Source: an uncultured Prevotella sp.
GTDB taxonomy: Bacteria > Bacteroidota > Bacteroidia > Bacteroidales > Bacteroidaceae
NCBI GenBank assembly: GCA_934196725.1
Contig: CAKPWR010000001.1
Span: 1 to 64,000, forward strand
Length of the DNA stretch: 64,000 nt
Direction of reading: 5' to 3'
Within the stretch, counting starts at the first letter, position 1, and every line of letters begins with the position of its first letter. Position numbers and translations under genes: made by a program. The notes beneath the pieces are model-generated. The model was not told the DNA's origin, made no database searches, and saw nothing but the letters and a program-made list of their open reading frames with translations. Positions 45,401 through 54,118 of the stretch are shown here, piece by piece.

Positions 45401-46512
45401 ATCATCATCTGGTGGATATCATAGTGAGCGATACCGGCCATGGCATCTCTGCTGAGGCTTTGCCACATATCTTTGAACGTTATTATCAGGAAAATGGTGC
45501 CCATCAGGCTTCAGGCACTGGCATCGGACTCTCATTGGTCAAGAATCTGGTAACCGTTCATCAGAGCAAAATCGATGTCAAGAGTTCCCTGGAACGAGGC
45601 ACCCGCTTCACCTTTACCCTCGATGAAGATCAGATTTATGCCGATGCTATCCACCGCTGCAACGGCGGGCAGGAAGTTCAGGAGCAGGAATCTGATTCTG
45701 AAGAAAAAACGGATGGAGAGGTTGAAACTAGTCTGAAGCCTGTGCTGCTCGTAGTAGAGGACAACAAGGATATCCAGAACTACATAGCAGAATCATTTGA
45801 TAAAGAATATGAAGTGATTACTGCCATGGATGGCCGTCAGGGATTGGCGAAGGCATTAGACCGGATACCGGATGTGATCATTTCCGATATCATGATGCCG
45901 AATATGGATGGCAACGAACTCTGCCGTACACTCAAGAGAGATGTACGCACCTGCCATATTCCTATCATCCTGCTCACGGCAAAGGATTCGCTCAGAGACA
46001 AGGAGGAAGGTTATGATGCGGGTGCTGACTCCTACATCACCAAGCCTTTCACCATTGCCCTTCTGAAGAGCAGAATCCAGAATATCTTCATGCAGCGAAA
46101 AAGATTGCTGGAGAACATCAACGAGACGAAGACCACTGATTTCTCTGAGAAGAAAAACCAGTTGAGGGAATCACTCAACAAAATGGATCAGGAATTCTTC
46201 GATAAGTTGAATAAGGTGATAGAAGATAACCTGACAGGCGATGTGGATGTGAATCTGCTTGCCGACAAGCTGGCTGTCAGTGTGAGTACACTCTATCGTA
46301 AGATGAAGGCACTTACAGGAATCTCCACCGTTGAGTATATCAGGAAATATAAGATGCAATACGCAGAACGCCTCCTCTTACAAGGAAGATACACCATTAA
46401 TGAGATCTCCTTTATGGTAGGAATGAATAGTATTGCCTACTTCCGTCGCTGCTTCAAGGCGGAATTTGGTGAAACTCCATCCGACTACTTGAGACGTTTG
46501 AAGAAAGAATAG
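42481..46512 (+). CDS. Hybrid two-component system sensor/regulator (HTCS) of the PUL
   Basis: 1343 residues in one chain. A signal sequence precedes a periplasmic two-propeller sensor of Reg_prop repeats (LWVATDEGLNRF, MWIGTKNDGLNAY and many more, to about 690), then a Y_Y_Y immunoglobulin-like domain (GYQLEGLQNEWISAEQ). A membrane span (about 780-800) leads to HisKA (NITHELRTPLT, His about 837), HATPase (NLMSNAIKYTEKGN, GTGIGLSLVKNLV), a receiver (VVEDNKDI, Asp about 1137 in ISDIMMPNMDG), and an AraC DNA-binding domain to the end. All key residues are present. It senses an oligosaccharide and activates the adjacent PUL. Confidence 0.97.
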   Translation: MKKRFLSLMVVLLSCLQIPAANYKISSIGIEQSLSNNFVTSLTMDKYGFLWVATDEGLNRFTGSKFFTYLNIKGNKQSLSSNELNCLLDDPKEPVMWIGTKNDGLNAYNYQTQEFKHYQHDAKDPSSLSTNDITSLASSDDHHIWISTYWAGIQRMDTETGKCVHYKKENTKGLIDNQYWCVRELGNGLVLGGHVLKGLSVIDTKNRSARNFQHSATNPSSIAGNEVGTIYQDRNGVIWVGTENGLDIFNIATQTFIHVATDVIRGHRVHDIQEMSDGKIWVGTEHLGIVVIDPQFNFFNTGTNMNVTVIGKGNNDYTLTGDNVFRLCGDAYHNVWVSVLGRGLNFLTSYLPPFMQLRYGPLMLENQLTEHSVQSLSIDQTGNLWIGTDGEGINVFSPEMKRIATYSQEVDRSVSALHCDKQGNMWIGCYPGTAYVKKKNGGFLKLDLKGAQNINCFFENGNEMWVGTNYGICIIDKESLRLKQCLQQNSKLVRSIVKDKLGRFWVGYYDVGIKVFSPQLKEVASFYMDEKRKSLIPSNCINQLYVDDEGHVLAATNNGLVRFDVSDLKHSRIYNEADGLLNAHISAITEDGSHNIWLSTYSGISCWSHKTQKITNYSRKLNVVQANFNWASLARNTKGDVFFGSTEGVCYFSPNRLLNQETPPAPYISSIDLIRSEDLPDSMVNTIMQKKVELDYDDNSFKVNLGVHNYAVNQYIEYGYQLEGLQNEWISAEQSSVTFHNLPYGHYRLKVRSRICYGKWSDEIAEIDIIIRPPFWMSWWAKLIYLLVIIFLAWMGHRVYKRHLRLTYLLKAEKINHEKELELNNERMHFYTNITHELRTPLTLIVGPLEDLSHSSDIPGKIKHKLAMIHQSAVRLNDLITQILDFRKTEDKKLKLRVEQGNLVNTVHEVYLKYEELSRNPMVSFRFIAPDNTINMYYDKEIVGTIVDNLMSNAIKYTEKGNIEIRVERRRTEHHHLVDIIVSDTGHGISAEALPHIFERYYQENGAHQASGTGIGLSLVKNLVTVHQSKIDVKSSLERGTRFTFTLDEDQIYADAIHRCNGGQEVQEQESDSEEKTDGEVETSLKPVLLVVEDNKDIQNYIAESFDKEYEVITAMDGRQGLAKALDRIPDVIISDIMMPNMDGNELCRTLKRDVRTCHIPIILLTAKDSLRDKEEGYDAGADSYITKPFTIALLKSRIQNIFMQRKRLLENINETKTTDFSEKKNQLRESLNKMDQEFFDKLNKVIEDNLTGDVDVNLLADKLAVSVSTLYRKMKALTGISTVEYIRKYKMQYAERLLLQGRYTINEISFMVGMNSIAYFRRCFKAEFGETPSDYLRRLKKE

Positions 46513-46519
46513 ATAGAAT

Positions 46520-46575
46520 GGAAAATTCCAGAGAAATGCCATCAAAAGTAGCTTTTCCTCTGGAATTTCCTATTT
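46520..46575 (+). terminator. HTCS terminator
   Basis: GGAAAATTCCAGAG (46520-46533) pairs with CTCTGGAATTTCC (46558-46570) and is followed by TATTTTTTTA. The GH35 gene therefore needs its own promoter. Confidence 0.8.
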
Positions 46576-46644
46576 TTTTATAGCTTTTATCAAAAAATAC
46601 CCTTTCTTGATTGTTTTTTGCTCCTAATCCTCAAAAAAAAAGCC

Positions 46645-46652
46645 TACCTTTG
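46645..46652 (+). promoter_or_regulatory. GH35 -7 promoter box
   Basis: TACCTTTG matches TAnnTTTG exactly, 52 bp before the GH35 ATG. A TTTG at 46617-46620 is 24 bp upstream, a little farther than usual. Confidence 0.5.
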
Positions 46653-46704
46653 CAAAACAATAATAATAAACAAACAATAATAACAAAACAAACGATACTG
46701 CATA

Positions 46705-49071
46705 ATGACATTATCAACAACAATCAAGTCATTCGCCTTTGCCTCACTATTGGCACTGGCACCAGCTCAGATGATGGCGGCACAGAAAGGTGGTACCTTC
46801 ACTACTGGCGACAAGACTTTTCTTCTCAATGGCAAACCTTTCGTGGTGAAGGCTGCCGAGTTACACTATCCTCGAATCCCTCGTGCCTACTGGGAGCATC
46901 GCATCAAGATGTGCAAGGCTTTGGGCATGAACACCGTCTGCCTCTACGTGTTCTGGAACATCCACGAGCAGCAGGAAGGCAAGTTCGACTTCACAGGCAA
47001 CAACGATGTGGCTGCTTTCTGCCGACTGGCTCAGAAGAATGGCATGTATGTCATCGTTCGCCCAGGTCCATACGTTTGTGCAGAATGGGAAATGGGTGGT
47101 CTGCCTTGGTGGCTCCTGAAGAAGAAGGATATCCGTCTGCGTGAACAGGATCCTTACTTCATGCAGCGTGTAGAAATATTCGAGAAGGAAGTGGGCAAGC
47201 AGCTGGCTCCACTCACCATCCAGAATGGTGGCCCTATCATCATGGTACAGGTGGAGAACGAATATGGTTCTTACGGCAAGGACAAGCCATACGTAAGTGC
47301 CATCCGCGACATCGTTCGCAAATCAGGCTTCGACAAGGTGAGCCTCTTCCAGTGCGACTGGTCTTCCAACTTCCTGAACAATGGTCTCGATGACCTTACC
47401 TGGACCATGAACTTCGGTACAGGTGCCAACATCGACCAGCAGTTTAAGCGTCTCGGCGAGGTTCGTCCTAACGCCCCAAAGATGTGCTCTGAGTTCTGGA
47501 GCGGCTGGTTCGACAAGTGGGGAGCCCGCCACGAGACCCGTCCTGCCAAGGATATGGTAGAAGGAATGGACGAGATGCTGAGCAAAGGCATCAGCTTCTC
47601 TCTCTATATGACCCACGGCGGAACCAGCTTCGGCCATTGGGCAGGTGCCAACTCTCCTGGTTTCCAGCCAGACGTAACCAGCTATGATTACGATGCCCCT
47701 ATCAACGAATGGGGATTGGCTACTCCTAAGTTCTACGAACTGCAGAAGATGATGGCAAAATACAACGACGGCAAGAAGTTGCCAGCCGTGCCTAAGGCTC
47801 CGATGGCTATCATCAAGGTGCCTGAATTCAAGTTTACCGAGTACAAGCCTTTGAGCTACGGTATCGCAAAGGAAAAGGAAAGCAACGCTCCATTGAGCTT
47901 TGAAGATATGGACATGGGATGGGGTACCATGGTTTATGAAACCCAGGTTCCTGCCATCGAGGGAACATCTACCCTTACCGGTGAGTTCCACGATTTTGCC
48001 CAGGTATATGTGAACGGAAAGTATGTTGGCAAGATAGACCGTGTGAAGAACGAGAAATCACTCGAATTGCCAGCCATGCCACAGGGTGCTCAGCTCACCA
48101 TCGTGGTAGAAGGTATGGGACGAATCAACTTCGGCCGTGCCATCAAGGACTACAAGGGTATCATCGGCAACGTAACCCTCACAACACAGAAAGAGGATTG
48201 CGAACTTGCCCTCACCCCTACCCGATGGAATAACAGTACCATCGCTGATGATTACCAGACGGCAGTAAAGGCACTCGCCATGCCAACCAACAAGATGCGC
48301 GGTCTGCAGACCAAGGCGGGTTACTACCGTGGTTACTTCAACATTAAGAAGGTGGGCGACACCTTTATTAATATGGAGGCATTCGGCAAGGGTCAGGTTT
48401 ATGTAAATGGTCATGCCCTCGGCCGTTTCTGGCAGATTGGTCCTCAGCAGACACTCTATCTCCCAGGTTGCTGGTTGAAGAAGGGTAAGAACGAGGTCAT
48501 CGTTCTCGATGTAGTAGGTCCTAAGGGCGAAGCAGGCAAGCCAGGTTCTACCGTGGCTCCTACCGCTTTCTGCCAGGATCATCCTGAACTCGACAAGCTG
48601 AACCTCGAAAAGAGCAACAAGCACAACGAGCCAGGTCATCGTATGGATCTCAATTCAGAGACTCCAGTATTGAAGGGTGAGTTCAAGGCAGGCAACGGCT
48701 GGCAGACCATCAAGCTCGACAAGCCTGTAACCGGTCGCTACTTCGCTATCCAGGCAGAAAGCAGCCAGAGCGGCGACAGCCAGATTGCCATCGCCGAGGT
48801 TTATCTGCAGGATGCACAGGGCAATCGCATCGACCGCAACAACTGGGTAGCCTTCTATGCTGACAGCGAGAAGGGCAACTCAACACTCGACAAGATGTTC
48901 GACTTGCAGGAGAGTACTTATTGGCAGACCGAAAAGGGTGCCAACTTCCCACACCTCGGCATCGTGGATATGGGCAAGGAGGTTACCATCTCAGCCTTCG
49001 AGTACTTGCCACGTGCAGAGCAGGGCGCTCCAGGCAGCATAAAGGGATTCAAGCTCTATGTAAAGAAATAA
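46705..49071 (+). CDS. Glycoside hydrolase family 35 beta-galactosidase
   Basis: 788 residues, exported (signal peptide ending QMMAAQ). The GH35 TIM barrel has KAAELHYPRIPRAYWEHRIKMCKALGMN, the acid/base Glu in VQVENEYGSYG (near 190), and the nucleophile Glu in CSEFWSGWFDKWG (near 264). Beta-sandwich domains follow, and the C-terminus (from about 680) is an F5/8 type C-like module (RYFAIQAESSQSGDSQIAIAEVYL...). It removes terminal beta-galactose, complementing the GH30 endo-enzyme. It is separated from the HTCS gene by a terminator and has its own -7 box, so may be regulated with the PUL independently. Confidence 0.95.
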   Translation: MTLSTTIKSFAFASLLALAPAQMMAAQKGGTFTTGDKTFLLNGKPFVVKAAELHYPRIPRAYWEHRIKMCKALGMNTVCLYVFWNIHEQQEGKFDFTGNNDVAAFCRLAQKNGMYVIVRPGPYVCAEWEMGGLPWWLLKKKDIRLREQDPYFMQRVEIFEKEVGKQLAPLTIQNGGPIIMVQVENEYGSYGKDKPYVSAIRDIVRKSGFDKVSLFQCDWSSNFLNNGLDDLTWTMNFGTGANIDQQFKRLGEVRPNAPKMCSEFWSGWFDKWGARHETRPAKDMVEGMDEMLSKGISFSLYMTHGGTSFGHWAGANSPGFQPDVTSYDYDAPINEWGLATPKFYELQKMMAKYNDGKKLPAVPKAPMAIIKVPEFKFTEYKPLSYGIAKEKESNAPLSFEDMDMGWGTMVYETQVPAIEGTSTLTGEFHDFAQVYVNGKYVGKIDRVKNEKSLELPAMPQGAQLTIVVEGMGRINFGRAIKDYKGIIGNVTLTTQKEDCELALTPTRWNNSTIADDYQTAVKALAMPTNKMRGLQTKAGYYRGYFNIKKVGDTFINMEAFGKGQVYVNGHALGRFWQIGPQQTLYLPGCWLKKGKNEVIVLDVVGPKGEAGKPGSTVAPTAFCQDHPELDKLNLEKSNKHNEPGHRMDLNSETPVLKGEFKAGNGWQTIKLDKPVTGRYFAIQAESSQSGDSQIAIAEVYLQDAQGNRIDRNNWVAFYADSEKGNSTLDKMFDLQESTYWQTEKGANFPHLGIVDMGKEVTISAFEYLPRAEQGAPGSIKGFKLYVKK

Positions 49072-49193
49072 TAGTTTTATCGTAGATAGGAAAACATTAA
49101 TTGTTTTCATAGGTTATAATTAGGCGTAAAACGCCATTGAATTTTTCATTAAATACTATTAGAGAATAGTTAGACAGTTAGTTAGAAATGAAA

Positions 49194-49224
49194 AGGGGCA
49201 GACGGGATGTCTGCCTCTTTTTTT
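49194..49224 (+). terminator. GH35 terminator
   Basis: AGGGGCAGAC (49194-49203) pairs with GTCTGCCTCT (49209-49218, one G-T pair) and runs into a T7 tract. Confidence 0.85.
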
Positions 49225-49251
49225 ATAAACACTTTACAAATGATGAAGAAT

Positions 49252-51294
49252 TTAGAAAATTTTATCTATATCTATTGATATACCAATCTGGAAATTGATG
49301 CCATCCGTTATCGGACTGTTCAGATAATAATACTTCGGCTTATATCCGAAGAGATTATCCAGTGCGGCATTCACCTTCACAACCTTGCCCAATCGCTGCA
49401 CCAGCGAAAGCTTCCAGATAGTATAGGCAGGATAACTCACCGTCAGCGTTCCCTCGCTTACATTGTAATAGTTCTTATACTCTACATTGTCAACCCCAGA
49501 AAGGAAACGGCCGTTTAGTCCGACGTTCAGACCATAGTTCTTGGTAAACTGATGATCATAGTCCATCCGGGCATTGATGGTATGTTCACGAGCCGGAATA
49601 TACTGGTTGTTGATGGTATTTCCATCCTTATCCTTCGCCAGCTGCTCCTTGGTATAGGCATAGGTGAAGCGGGCAGAAAGTCCGTTATTCCATCGTGCCT
49701 GTACGCCAATATCTCCTCCACACACGCTGTAAGAATCCAGATTGGTGTAGGGCAGATAAGGCAACTTATCCTCTACACTCTTGAAATAAGGAGCCGAAGT
49801 AGACAGTTTGTTCTTCACCTTATTATAATATACGGATGCTGTCAGGTTGTAATGTCCCTTGGTATATTCTGCCGAGAGATTGAAGTTATGACTCGTTTCC
49901 GACTTCAGATGTTCATTGCCCTCCACAATCCAGATACCGCTCATATCGAAGTTGTAGTATTTCTCCTTCAGCGATGGTGCACGGAAACCCATGCCGTACC
50001 CCGCTCTCAGCGAGAGATTGCGTATCGGCGTATAACGGAGATTCAATTTAGGAGTGACATGTGACTCATCACCATCCGAGAAATAATCGTAACGCAAGGC
50101 TCCTACCGCTTCCCACTTATCCGAGATACGCCAGTCATACTGCGCAAAGACATCAAAGCTATCCTGCTTACGGGTACCATTGCTCAAATTGGTATTCATC
50201 AGATAATCATGCATGTAATCAGAACCTACAGTCAGCACATCCCCACCCTCGAAGGCATGGTTGTAAAGCAGACGGAAGACATTCTGAACATTGCTGTAAT
50301 CACGGATGTCAAGACGGGTAATCCGCTGATAATCTGATTTATCATACTGATCAAAGGAATAATTCAACTGCAGGGCATCGTCTGGAGTGATGTCCCAATT
50401 CATCTTCAATCCTCCCGAAAAGTCACGATAACGCTCCGGCTGATCGGCACTGCGGACCGTTTCACGGAAGAAATATCCCGCACGACCGGTTAAACTGAAA
50501 TGCTGAACCGGACTCCATACCAGCTGTTCCTTCACGTTCGTAGTCTTATCACCGAAGACTGTAGAGATGACTCTGGTCACCGGATTCTCCGCACTGTGCA
50601 CATCATAATTGTCCATGCGGTTGAAGTTGACAGTCAGCATGTTGTTCCAATGCTTGCTGTTCAGTCCGAAAGATGCGCCATATCGCTGCTCGTTGTGCTT
50701 GGCAACTCTGCCGTTCACATTCAGCGTCCAGGGTTTCTTGCCCTTCTTGGTAATGATGTTGATGACGCCTCCTGTGGCATTGCTGCCGTAAAGAGCCGAA
50801 GCCGCACCTTTCACAATCTCAATGCGCTCCACATTGTCCATGTTCAATCGGGTGAAATCCACATCGTCCATCGTCTCTCCAGCCAGTCGTTCGCCATCCA
50901 CAAGGAAGAGAACGCCTTGTCCTCCGAATCCAGAGAAGTTGAGATGGGTCTGCTGGTTCATCGCATAGGAGAACTCCACGCCCGGCAACTCCTGCTGCAG
51001 AAGGTCCTGCACATTGGTAGCATCCAGTCGGGCGATGTCCTTGGCACCAATCACTCGGGTCTGGATAGGTGTATCCTTCAGGAACTTCGGTGTACGGGTT
51101 CCGGTCACCACCACCTCGGTCAGGTCAAACTGTCGACTGATAGAATCCAGGAAAGCCTCTTGCGCCAGAGAGTCACGGATGCTCTTCTGATCTACGCCCG
51201 GCACAGTATCATGAGTTGGTACATTGTCGGCACCTGCCGGAAGAGCGACCGTATTCGCCAATAATATCGAGTATAATAAATACTTCTTCATCAT
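49252..51294 (-). CDS. TonB-dependent receptor, probable heme receptor (HmuR-like)
   Basis: 680 residues. Signal peptide, then a TonB box-like FDLTEVVVTGTRTPKFLKDTP, a plug (FLVDGERLAG, IEIVKGAASALYGSNATGGVINIITKKG), and a 22-strand barrel ending IDIDKIF. The heme-receptor hallmark FRAP box is present (GMGFRAPSLKEKYYNF), with a nearby His in GNEHLKSE where NPxL is usual. It lacks the SusC-type N-terminal domain. It lies 15 bp after the HmuY-like gene, the same order as hmuY-hmuR of Porphyromonas. The later hmuSTUV genes are not here. Confidence 0.82.
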   Translation of the reverse strand: MMKKYLLYSILLANTVALPAGADNVPTHDTVPGVDQKSIRDSLAQEAFLDSISRQFDLTEVVVTGTRTPKFLKDTPIQTRVIGAKDIARLDATNVQDLLQQELPGVEFSYAMNQQTHLNFSGFGGQGVLFLVDGERLAGETMDDVDFTRLNMDNVERIEIVKGAASALYGSNATGGVINIITKKGKKPWTLNVNGRVAKHNEQRYGASFGLNSKHWNNMLTVNFNRMDNYDVHSAENPVTRVISTVFGDKTTNVKEQLVWSPVQHFSLTGRAGYFFRETVRSADQPERYRDFSGGLKMNWDITPDDALQLNYSFDQYDKSDYQRITRLDIRDYSNVQNVFRLLYNHAFEGGDVLTVGSDYMHDYLMNTNLSNGTRKQDSFDVFAQYDWRISDKWEAVGALRYDYFSDGDESHVTPKLNLRYTPIRNLSLRAGYGMGFRAPSLKEKYYNFDMSGIWIVEGNEHLKSETSHNFNLSAEYTKGHYNLTASVYYNKVKNKLSTSAPYFKSVEDKLPYLPYTNLDSYSVCGGDIGVQARWNNGLSARFTYAYTKEQLAKDKDGNTINNQYIPAREHTINARMDYDHQFTKNYGLNVGLNGRFLSGVDNVEYKNYYNVSEGTLTVSYPAYTIWKLSLVQRLGKVVKVNAALDNLFGYKPKYYYLNSPITDGINFQIGISIDIDKIF

Positions 51295-51309
51295 TTATAT
51301 CTGAATATT

Positions 51310-52137
51310 TTAGTAAGGATACTTATAATTGATGGTCAACCAACACTTTACGCCTTTCGATGAAAGGTAATTTTCCAGTTGGATGGCAGCGTAGGTACCA
51401 TCCTTCAGTCGGAGGATGAACACGTGGTTGTTGAGCGAGAACGATGGCGGCATCGGTGGAATCTCCATCGTGAGCCAGGACGACAACACCTTGTTCACGG
51501 CAATGCCCTGCGATGGCACGGAACCCAGAAGCATCTGGTCCTGACTGTCCCAAACCTCGTTCTCCGACCATTCGTCTTCCGTAAACTGCTTGTTATGGAA
51601 GGCTTCGCTGGTTTCAGGCAACTGGTCCATGGAAGTATAGCTGGTTTCCAATACGGCTCCGCCATTGGTACGCACATTGTTGCGATGAATGGCTAGAGTC
51701 CAGTCGCTTGGGGCAGTCTGCTCGGCAGTAGGCACAAAGTAAGTAAAAGTATTCTTCTTGATGCCTTCGCCGAAGACATCAAACCAATACATATATTGTC
51801 CAGCCTTTCTGCCCGCTGTGGCAGCAGCATGTCCTGCCTCCGTTTCATCCTTGTCACCAGTGGCAGTCATCGGGATGGGATAAGCTTCAAACTCGGTCTG
51901 CGCCTTCTTGAGTGCAGCCTCATCGCCAGCCTCCGTCAATTTCTGCAACTGCTGCAAATCCACATAATACCAGTCGGTCCAGCTGGTAGCATCCACCAGG
52001 AGCTGTCCCTTCGCCGGCACAATCTCCTGCGGTTCATCATATATATCATCAAAAATACCGTTGCAGGCTGTAAGCATCAGCATGCCCAAGCCAGCAACGG
52101 TAGCTTTGAGATGATTCATTTTCATCCAACTCGTCAT
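51310..52137 (-). CDS. hmuY: HmuY-like heme-binding lipoprotein
   Basis: 275 residues. Lipobox LMLTACNG follows one of three possible near starts (residues 1, 5 or 7). Typical HmuY words are ATSWTDWYYVDL near the start, DWTLAIHRNNVRTNGG (about 150-165), and the closing FILRLKDGTYAAIQLENYLSSKGVKCWLTINYKYPY. HmuY is a hemophore that takes heme from host proteins and hands it to a TonB receptor, encoded next. It is longer than some homologs due to a charged insert about residues 70-110. The heme ligands cannot be assigned by eye. Confidence 0.87.
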   Translation of the reverse strand: MTSWMKMNHLKATVAGLGMLMLTACNGIFDDIYDEPQEIVPAKGQLLVDATSWTDWYYVDLQQLQKLTEAGDEAALKKAQTEFEAYPIPMTATGDKDETEAGHAAATAGRKAGQYMYWFDVFGEGIKKNTFTYFVPTAEQTAPSDWTLAIHRNNVRTNGGAVLETSYTSMDQLPETSEAFHNKQFTEDEWSENEVWDSQDQMLLGSVPSQGIAVNKVLSSWLTMEIPPMPPSFSLNNHVFILRLKDGTYAAIQLENYLSSKGVKCWLTINYKYPY

Positions 52138-52166
52138 CTAAGTTTGCTTTAACAAATTAATCACTC

Positions 52167-52793
52167 TTATCTTTTATAAAACTTCTTACCGTTTACGATG
52201 ACTACTCCCTTGTAGCTCTCGCTGACCTCCTGTCCGTTAAGGTTATACATCTTACCATCATTCAGCTTCTGCACATCGCTCTTCAAGGAAGTAATACCGT
52301 TTGTACCACTCTTGAAGTTAGAAACAATGCCGAAAGGCATGGCACCCATCTGGAAGGTGTTCACGATGTCAGTCACCTTGTTGCCTTCATACTTTACGAG
52401 GATATTGTTGTCCTTGGCAGCATTGAATGAATACTCCCCGTCCATTGTCTTGTTACCCTTCTGCTCGGCTGTGAAGTGGAAACTAAGTCCGTCGTTCTTG
52501 TAATCACGGTAGAAACCACCCTTCTCCTCATCGTAAACCAAGCCCTTCACGGTGTAAGTACCCAAAGTCAGGTTGCCCATCACAGTGTTATCCAATGTAT
52601 AGGTAGGAATCTCAACATCCACCTTCTGTACTTCACCTTCAGTATACTTGTTGATATTATAAGTAACGTTTTCACAGGAATAAGGAAATCTGCCACCTAC
52701 GTTTACAGTAATTGAACTGGTTACAGACTCCTGCTGTGCCATCATATTACCTGCCAACATTGTGGCGAAAATGAGAGTAAAGAATTTCTTCAT
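52167..52793 (-). CDS. Calycin-like domain secreted protein
   Basis: 208 residues. A signal peptide (MKKFFTLIFATMLAGNMMAQ) is followed by a lipocalin-like beta-barrel domain of the kind annotated as calycin-like in Bacteroidales (ITVNVGGRFPYSCENVTYNINKY, GNLTLGTYTVKGLVYDE). The short tail VYNLNGQEVSESYKGVVIVNGKKFYKR resembles the end of type IX secretion cargo. It is the first gene of the group with the HmuY-like gene 29 bp downstream, and has its own promoter. A small-ligand or heme-carrier role is plausible from context but not shown. Confidence 0.8.
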   Translation of the reverse strand: MKKFFTLIFATMLAGNMMAQQESVTSSITVNVGGRFPYSCENVTYNINKYTEGEVQKVDVEIPTYTLDNTVMGNLTLGTYTVKGLVYDEEKGGFYRDYKNDGLSFHFTAEQKGNKTMDGEYSFNAAKDNNILVKYEGNKVTDIVNTFQMGAMPFGIVSNFKSGTNGITSLKSDVQKLNDGKMYNLNGQEVSESYKGVVIVNGKKFYKR

Positions 52794-52852
52794 ATTTATT
52801 TCTATTAATTATTATTTTATGTTATTATTATCACTTATTCGTTTTCGGGGTG

Positions 52853-52883
52853 CAAAGGTACGGAGATTTCTCCATACCCGCAA
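52853..52883 (-). promoter_or_regulatory. Promoter of the calycin-hmuY-receptor operon
   Basis: On the minus strand TTG (52883-52881), a 20-bp spacer, and TACCTTTG (52860-52853). Distance to the calycin ATG is about 60 bp. No Fur-box-like palindrome is evident. Confidence 0.6.
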
Positions 52884-52925
52884 TACCGAAATATTGTGAT
52901 TCTGACCAATACCTACATCTAGGTA

Positions 52926-53915
52926 TTACTCCTCTATCACGCCCCCGTTATCCTTGGCATTGTAAAGCCAGAAACCGAGAATCAAGCCGAAGAATACTAT
53001 CAGGATACCCACCATCTCTGCCACGTGGTTTCCCGGATCCACCCAAATCTCCTTGAAGAATCCGTTTCGGGCTGCAATCTCCACAGCCGACCACAATACG
53101 ATGACATTGGCAAGCGACATGCGCAGGTTTCTACCCCAACTGCCGATGAGCAGCTGCTTCTTGAAGATCATGCCCGAACCTATGAGACAGAGGATGGCGA
53201 TGGCATAGGTCACTGGATGAGTACTGCCCAGGAACACAGGGTCATAGCAGAACATTAATAACAGGTATAAGCCCCACATCATGATGTTCCATTCCATGAA
53301 GGTAACGATGCTGGCATGATGAGCCATCGGACGGAGTTCCACATTGTCCTTCACACCGCAATGGTTCTGAATCCAGCGGATGAAATCGCAACCCGTCCTG
53401 GTGCAGAATACATACATCACAAGGAACATCATCCACATGCCGAAAGTGGCTGGCATAATGAGATATTCAGGACGGGAACCGCGGATTTCCTTCAGTTCCG
53501 CACGACCGAACTCCTCCAGCGGAGTACCGTTGATGGTATAGGTATGGTTCACGCCGATGCCATTCACATATTCTGTAGCTGTCTCTACCACGCCATTGCC
53601 CACCAGGTCACAATGCACGCCATATCGCTGGGCATAATAAGCCAGGAGGAATTCCACCCAACCGGTCCAGAAGAGCAAGGCACCCGTCATTCCGAATACC
53701 GTCTGCTTGGTATCACCCTTCACGAATACGCCGCAGATGGTAATCACCAGTCCCACGAATCCCATGGCAAAGGCAGAATAATGCAGTACGGTAGGTTCCA
53801 GCACGTGCTCCATGATAATCATCAGAGCATGACCCAAAGGCATCAACAACAAGATAATCAATATAGACCCGATGGTCTTTCCCAAGTTTTTTGTGTTCAT
53901 AACGTTTTTAATCAT
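52926..53915 (-). CDS. Polytopic membrane protein of unknown function
   Basis: 329 residues with about eight hydrophobic spans (e.g. GSILIILLLMPLGHALMIIM, YLIMPATFGMWMMFLVMYVF, WNIMMWGLYLLLMFCY, GILIVFFGLILGFWLY). Spans are rich in His, Met and aromatic residues (PLGHALMIIMEHVLEPTVLHYSAF, RPMAHHASIVTFMEWN), which would suit metal or heme contact, but no family is recognised. A soluble segment (about 110-160) has YTINGTPLEEFGRAELKE. It has its own promoter and lies just upstream of the heme operon on the same strand. An alternative start is at residue 6. Confidence 0.75.
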   Translation of the reverse strand: MIKNVMNTKNLGKTIGSILIILLLMPLGHALMIIMEHVLEPTVLHYSAFAMGFVGLVITICGVFVKGDTKQTVFGMTGALLFWTGWVEFLLAYYAQRYGVHCDLVGNGVVETATEYVNGIGVNHTYTINGTPLEEFGRAELKEIRGSRPEYLIMPATFGMWMMFLVMYVFCTRTGCDFIRWIQNHCGVKDNVELRPMAHHASIVTFMEWNIMMWGLYLLLMFCYDPVFLGSTHPVTYAIAILCLIGSGMIFKKQLLIGSWGRNLRMSLANVIVLWSAVEIAARNGFFKEIWVDPGNHVAEMVGILIVFFGLILGFWLYNAKDNGGVIEE

Positions 53916-53937
53916 TTATAATTTTTGAATCGGGCTG

Positions 53938-53968
53938 CAAAGATACTGCTATTTCCACAAAACAGCAA
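53938..53968 (-). promoter_or_regulatory. Promoter of the polytopic membrane protein gene
   Basis: TATCTTTG (minus strand, 53945-53938) with TTG at 53968-53966, spacer 20 bp. It lies 23 bp before the start codon. Confidence 0.55.
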
Positions 53969-54089
53969 TACCTAGAAATAATGATTTGATTCGCTCATCA
54001 GTATCGCTAAAAAAGATGAGAAAAGGAAGGATATCGTCACCGTTTTGTTTTTTTATACTTTCTTATTCTAATATGTGAATACTTTTCTG

Positions 54090-54097
54090 TACCTTTG
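54090..54097 (+). promoter_or_regulatory. fhs -7 promoter box
   Basis: TACCTTTG, exact TAnnTTTG match, 22 bp before the chosen fhs ATG. It also shows that the in-frame ATG at 54095 lies within the promoter and is not the start. Confidence 0.6.
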
Positions 54098-54118
54098 CAC
54101 CATAAAACTATTTATTTT

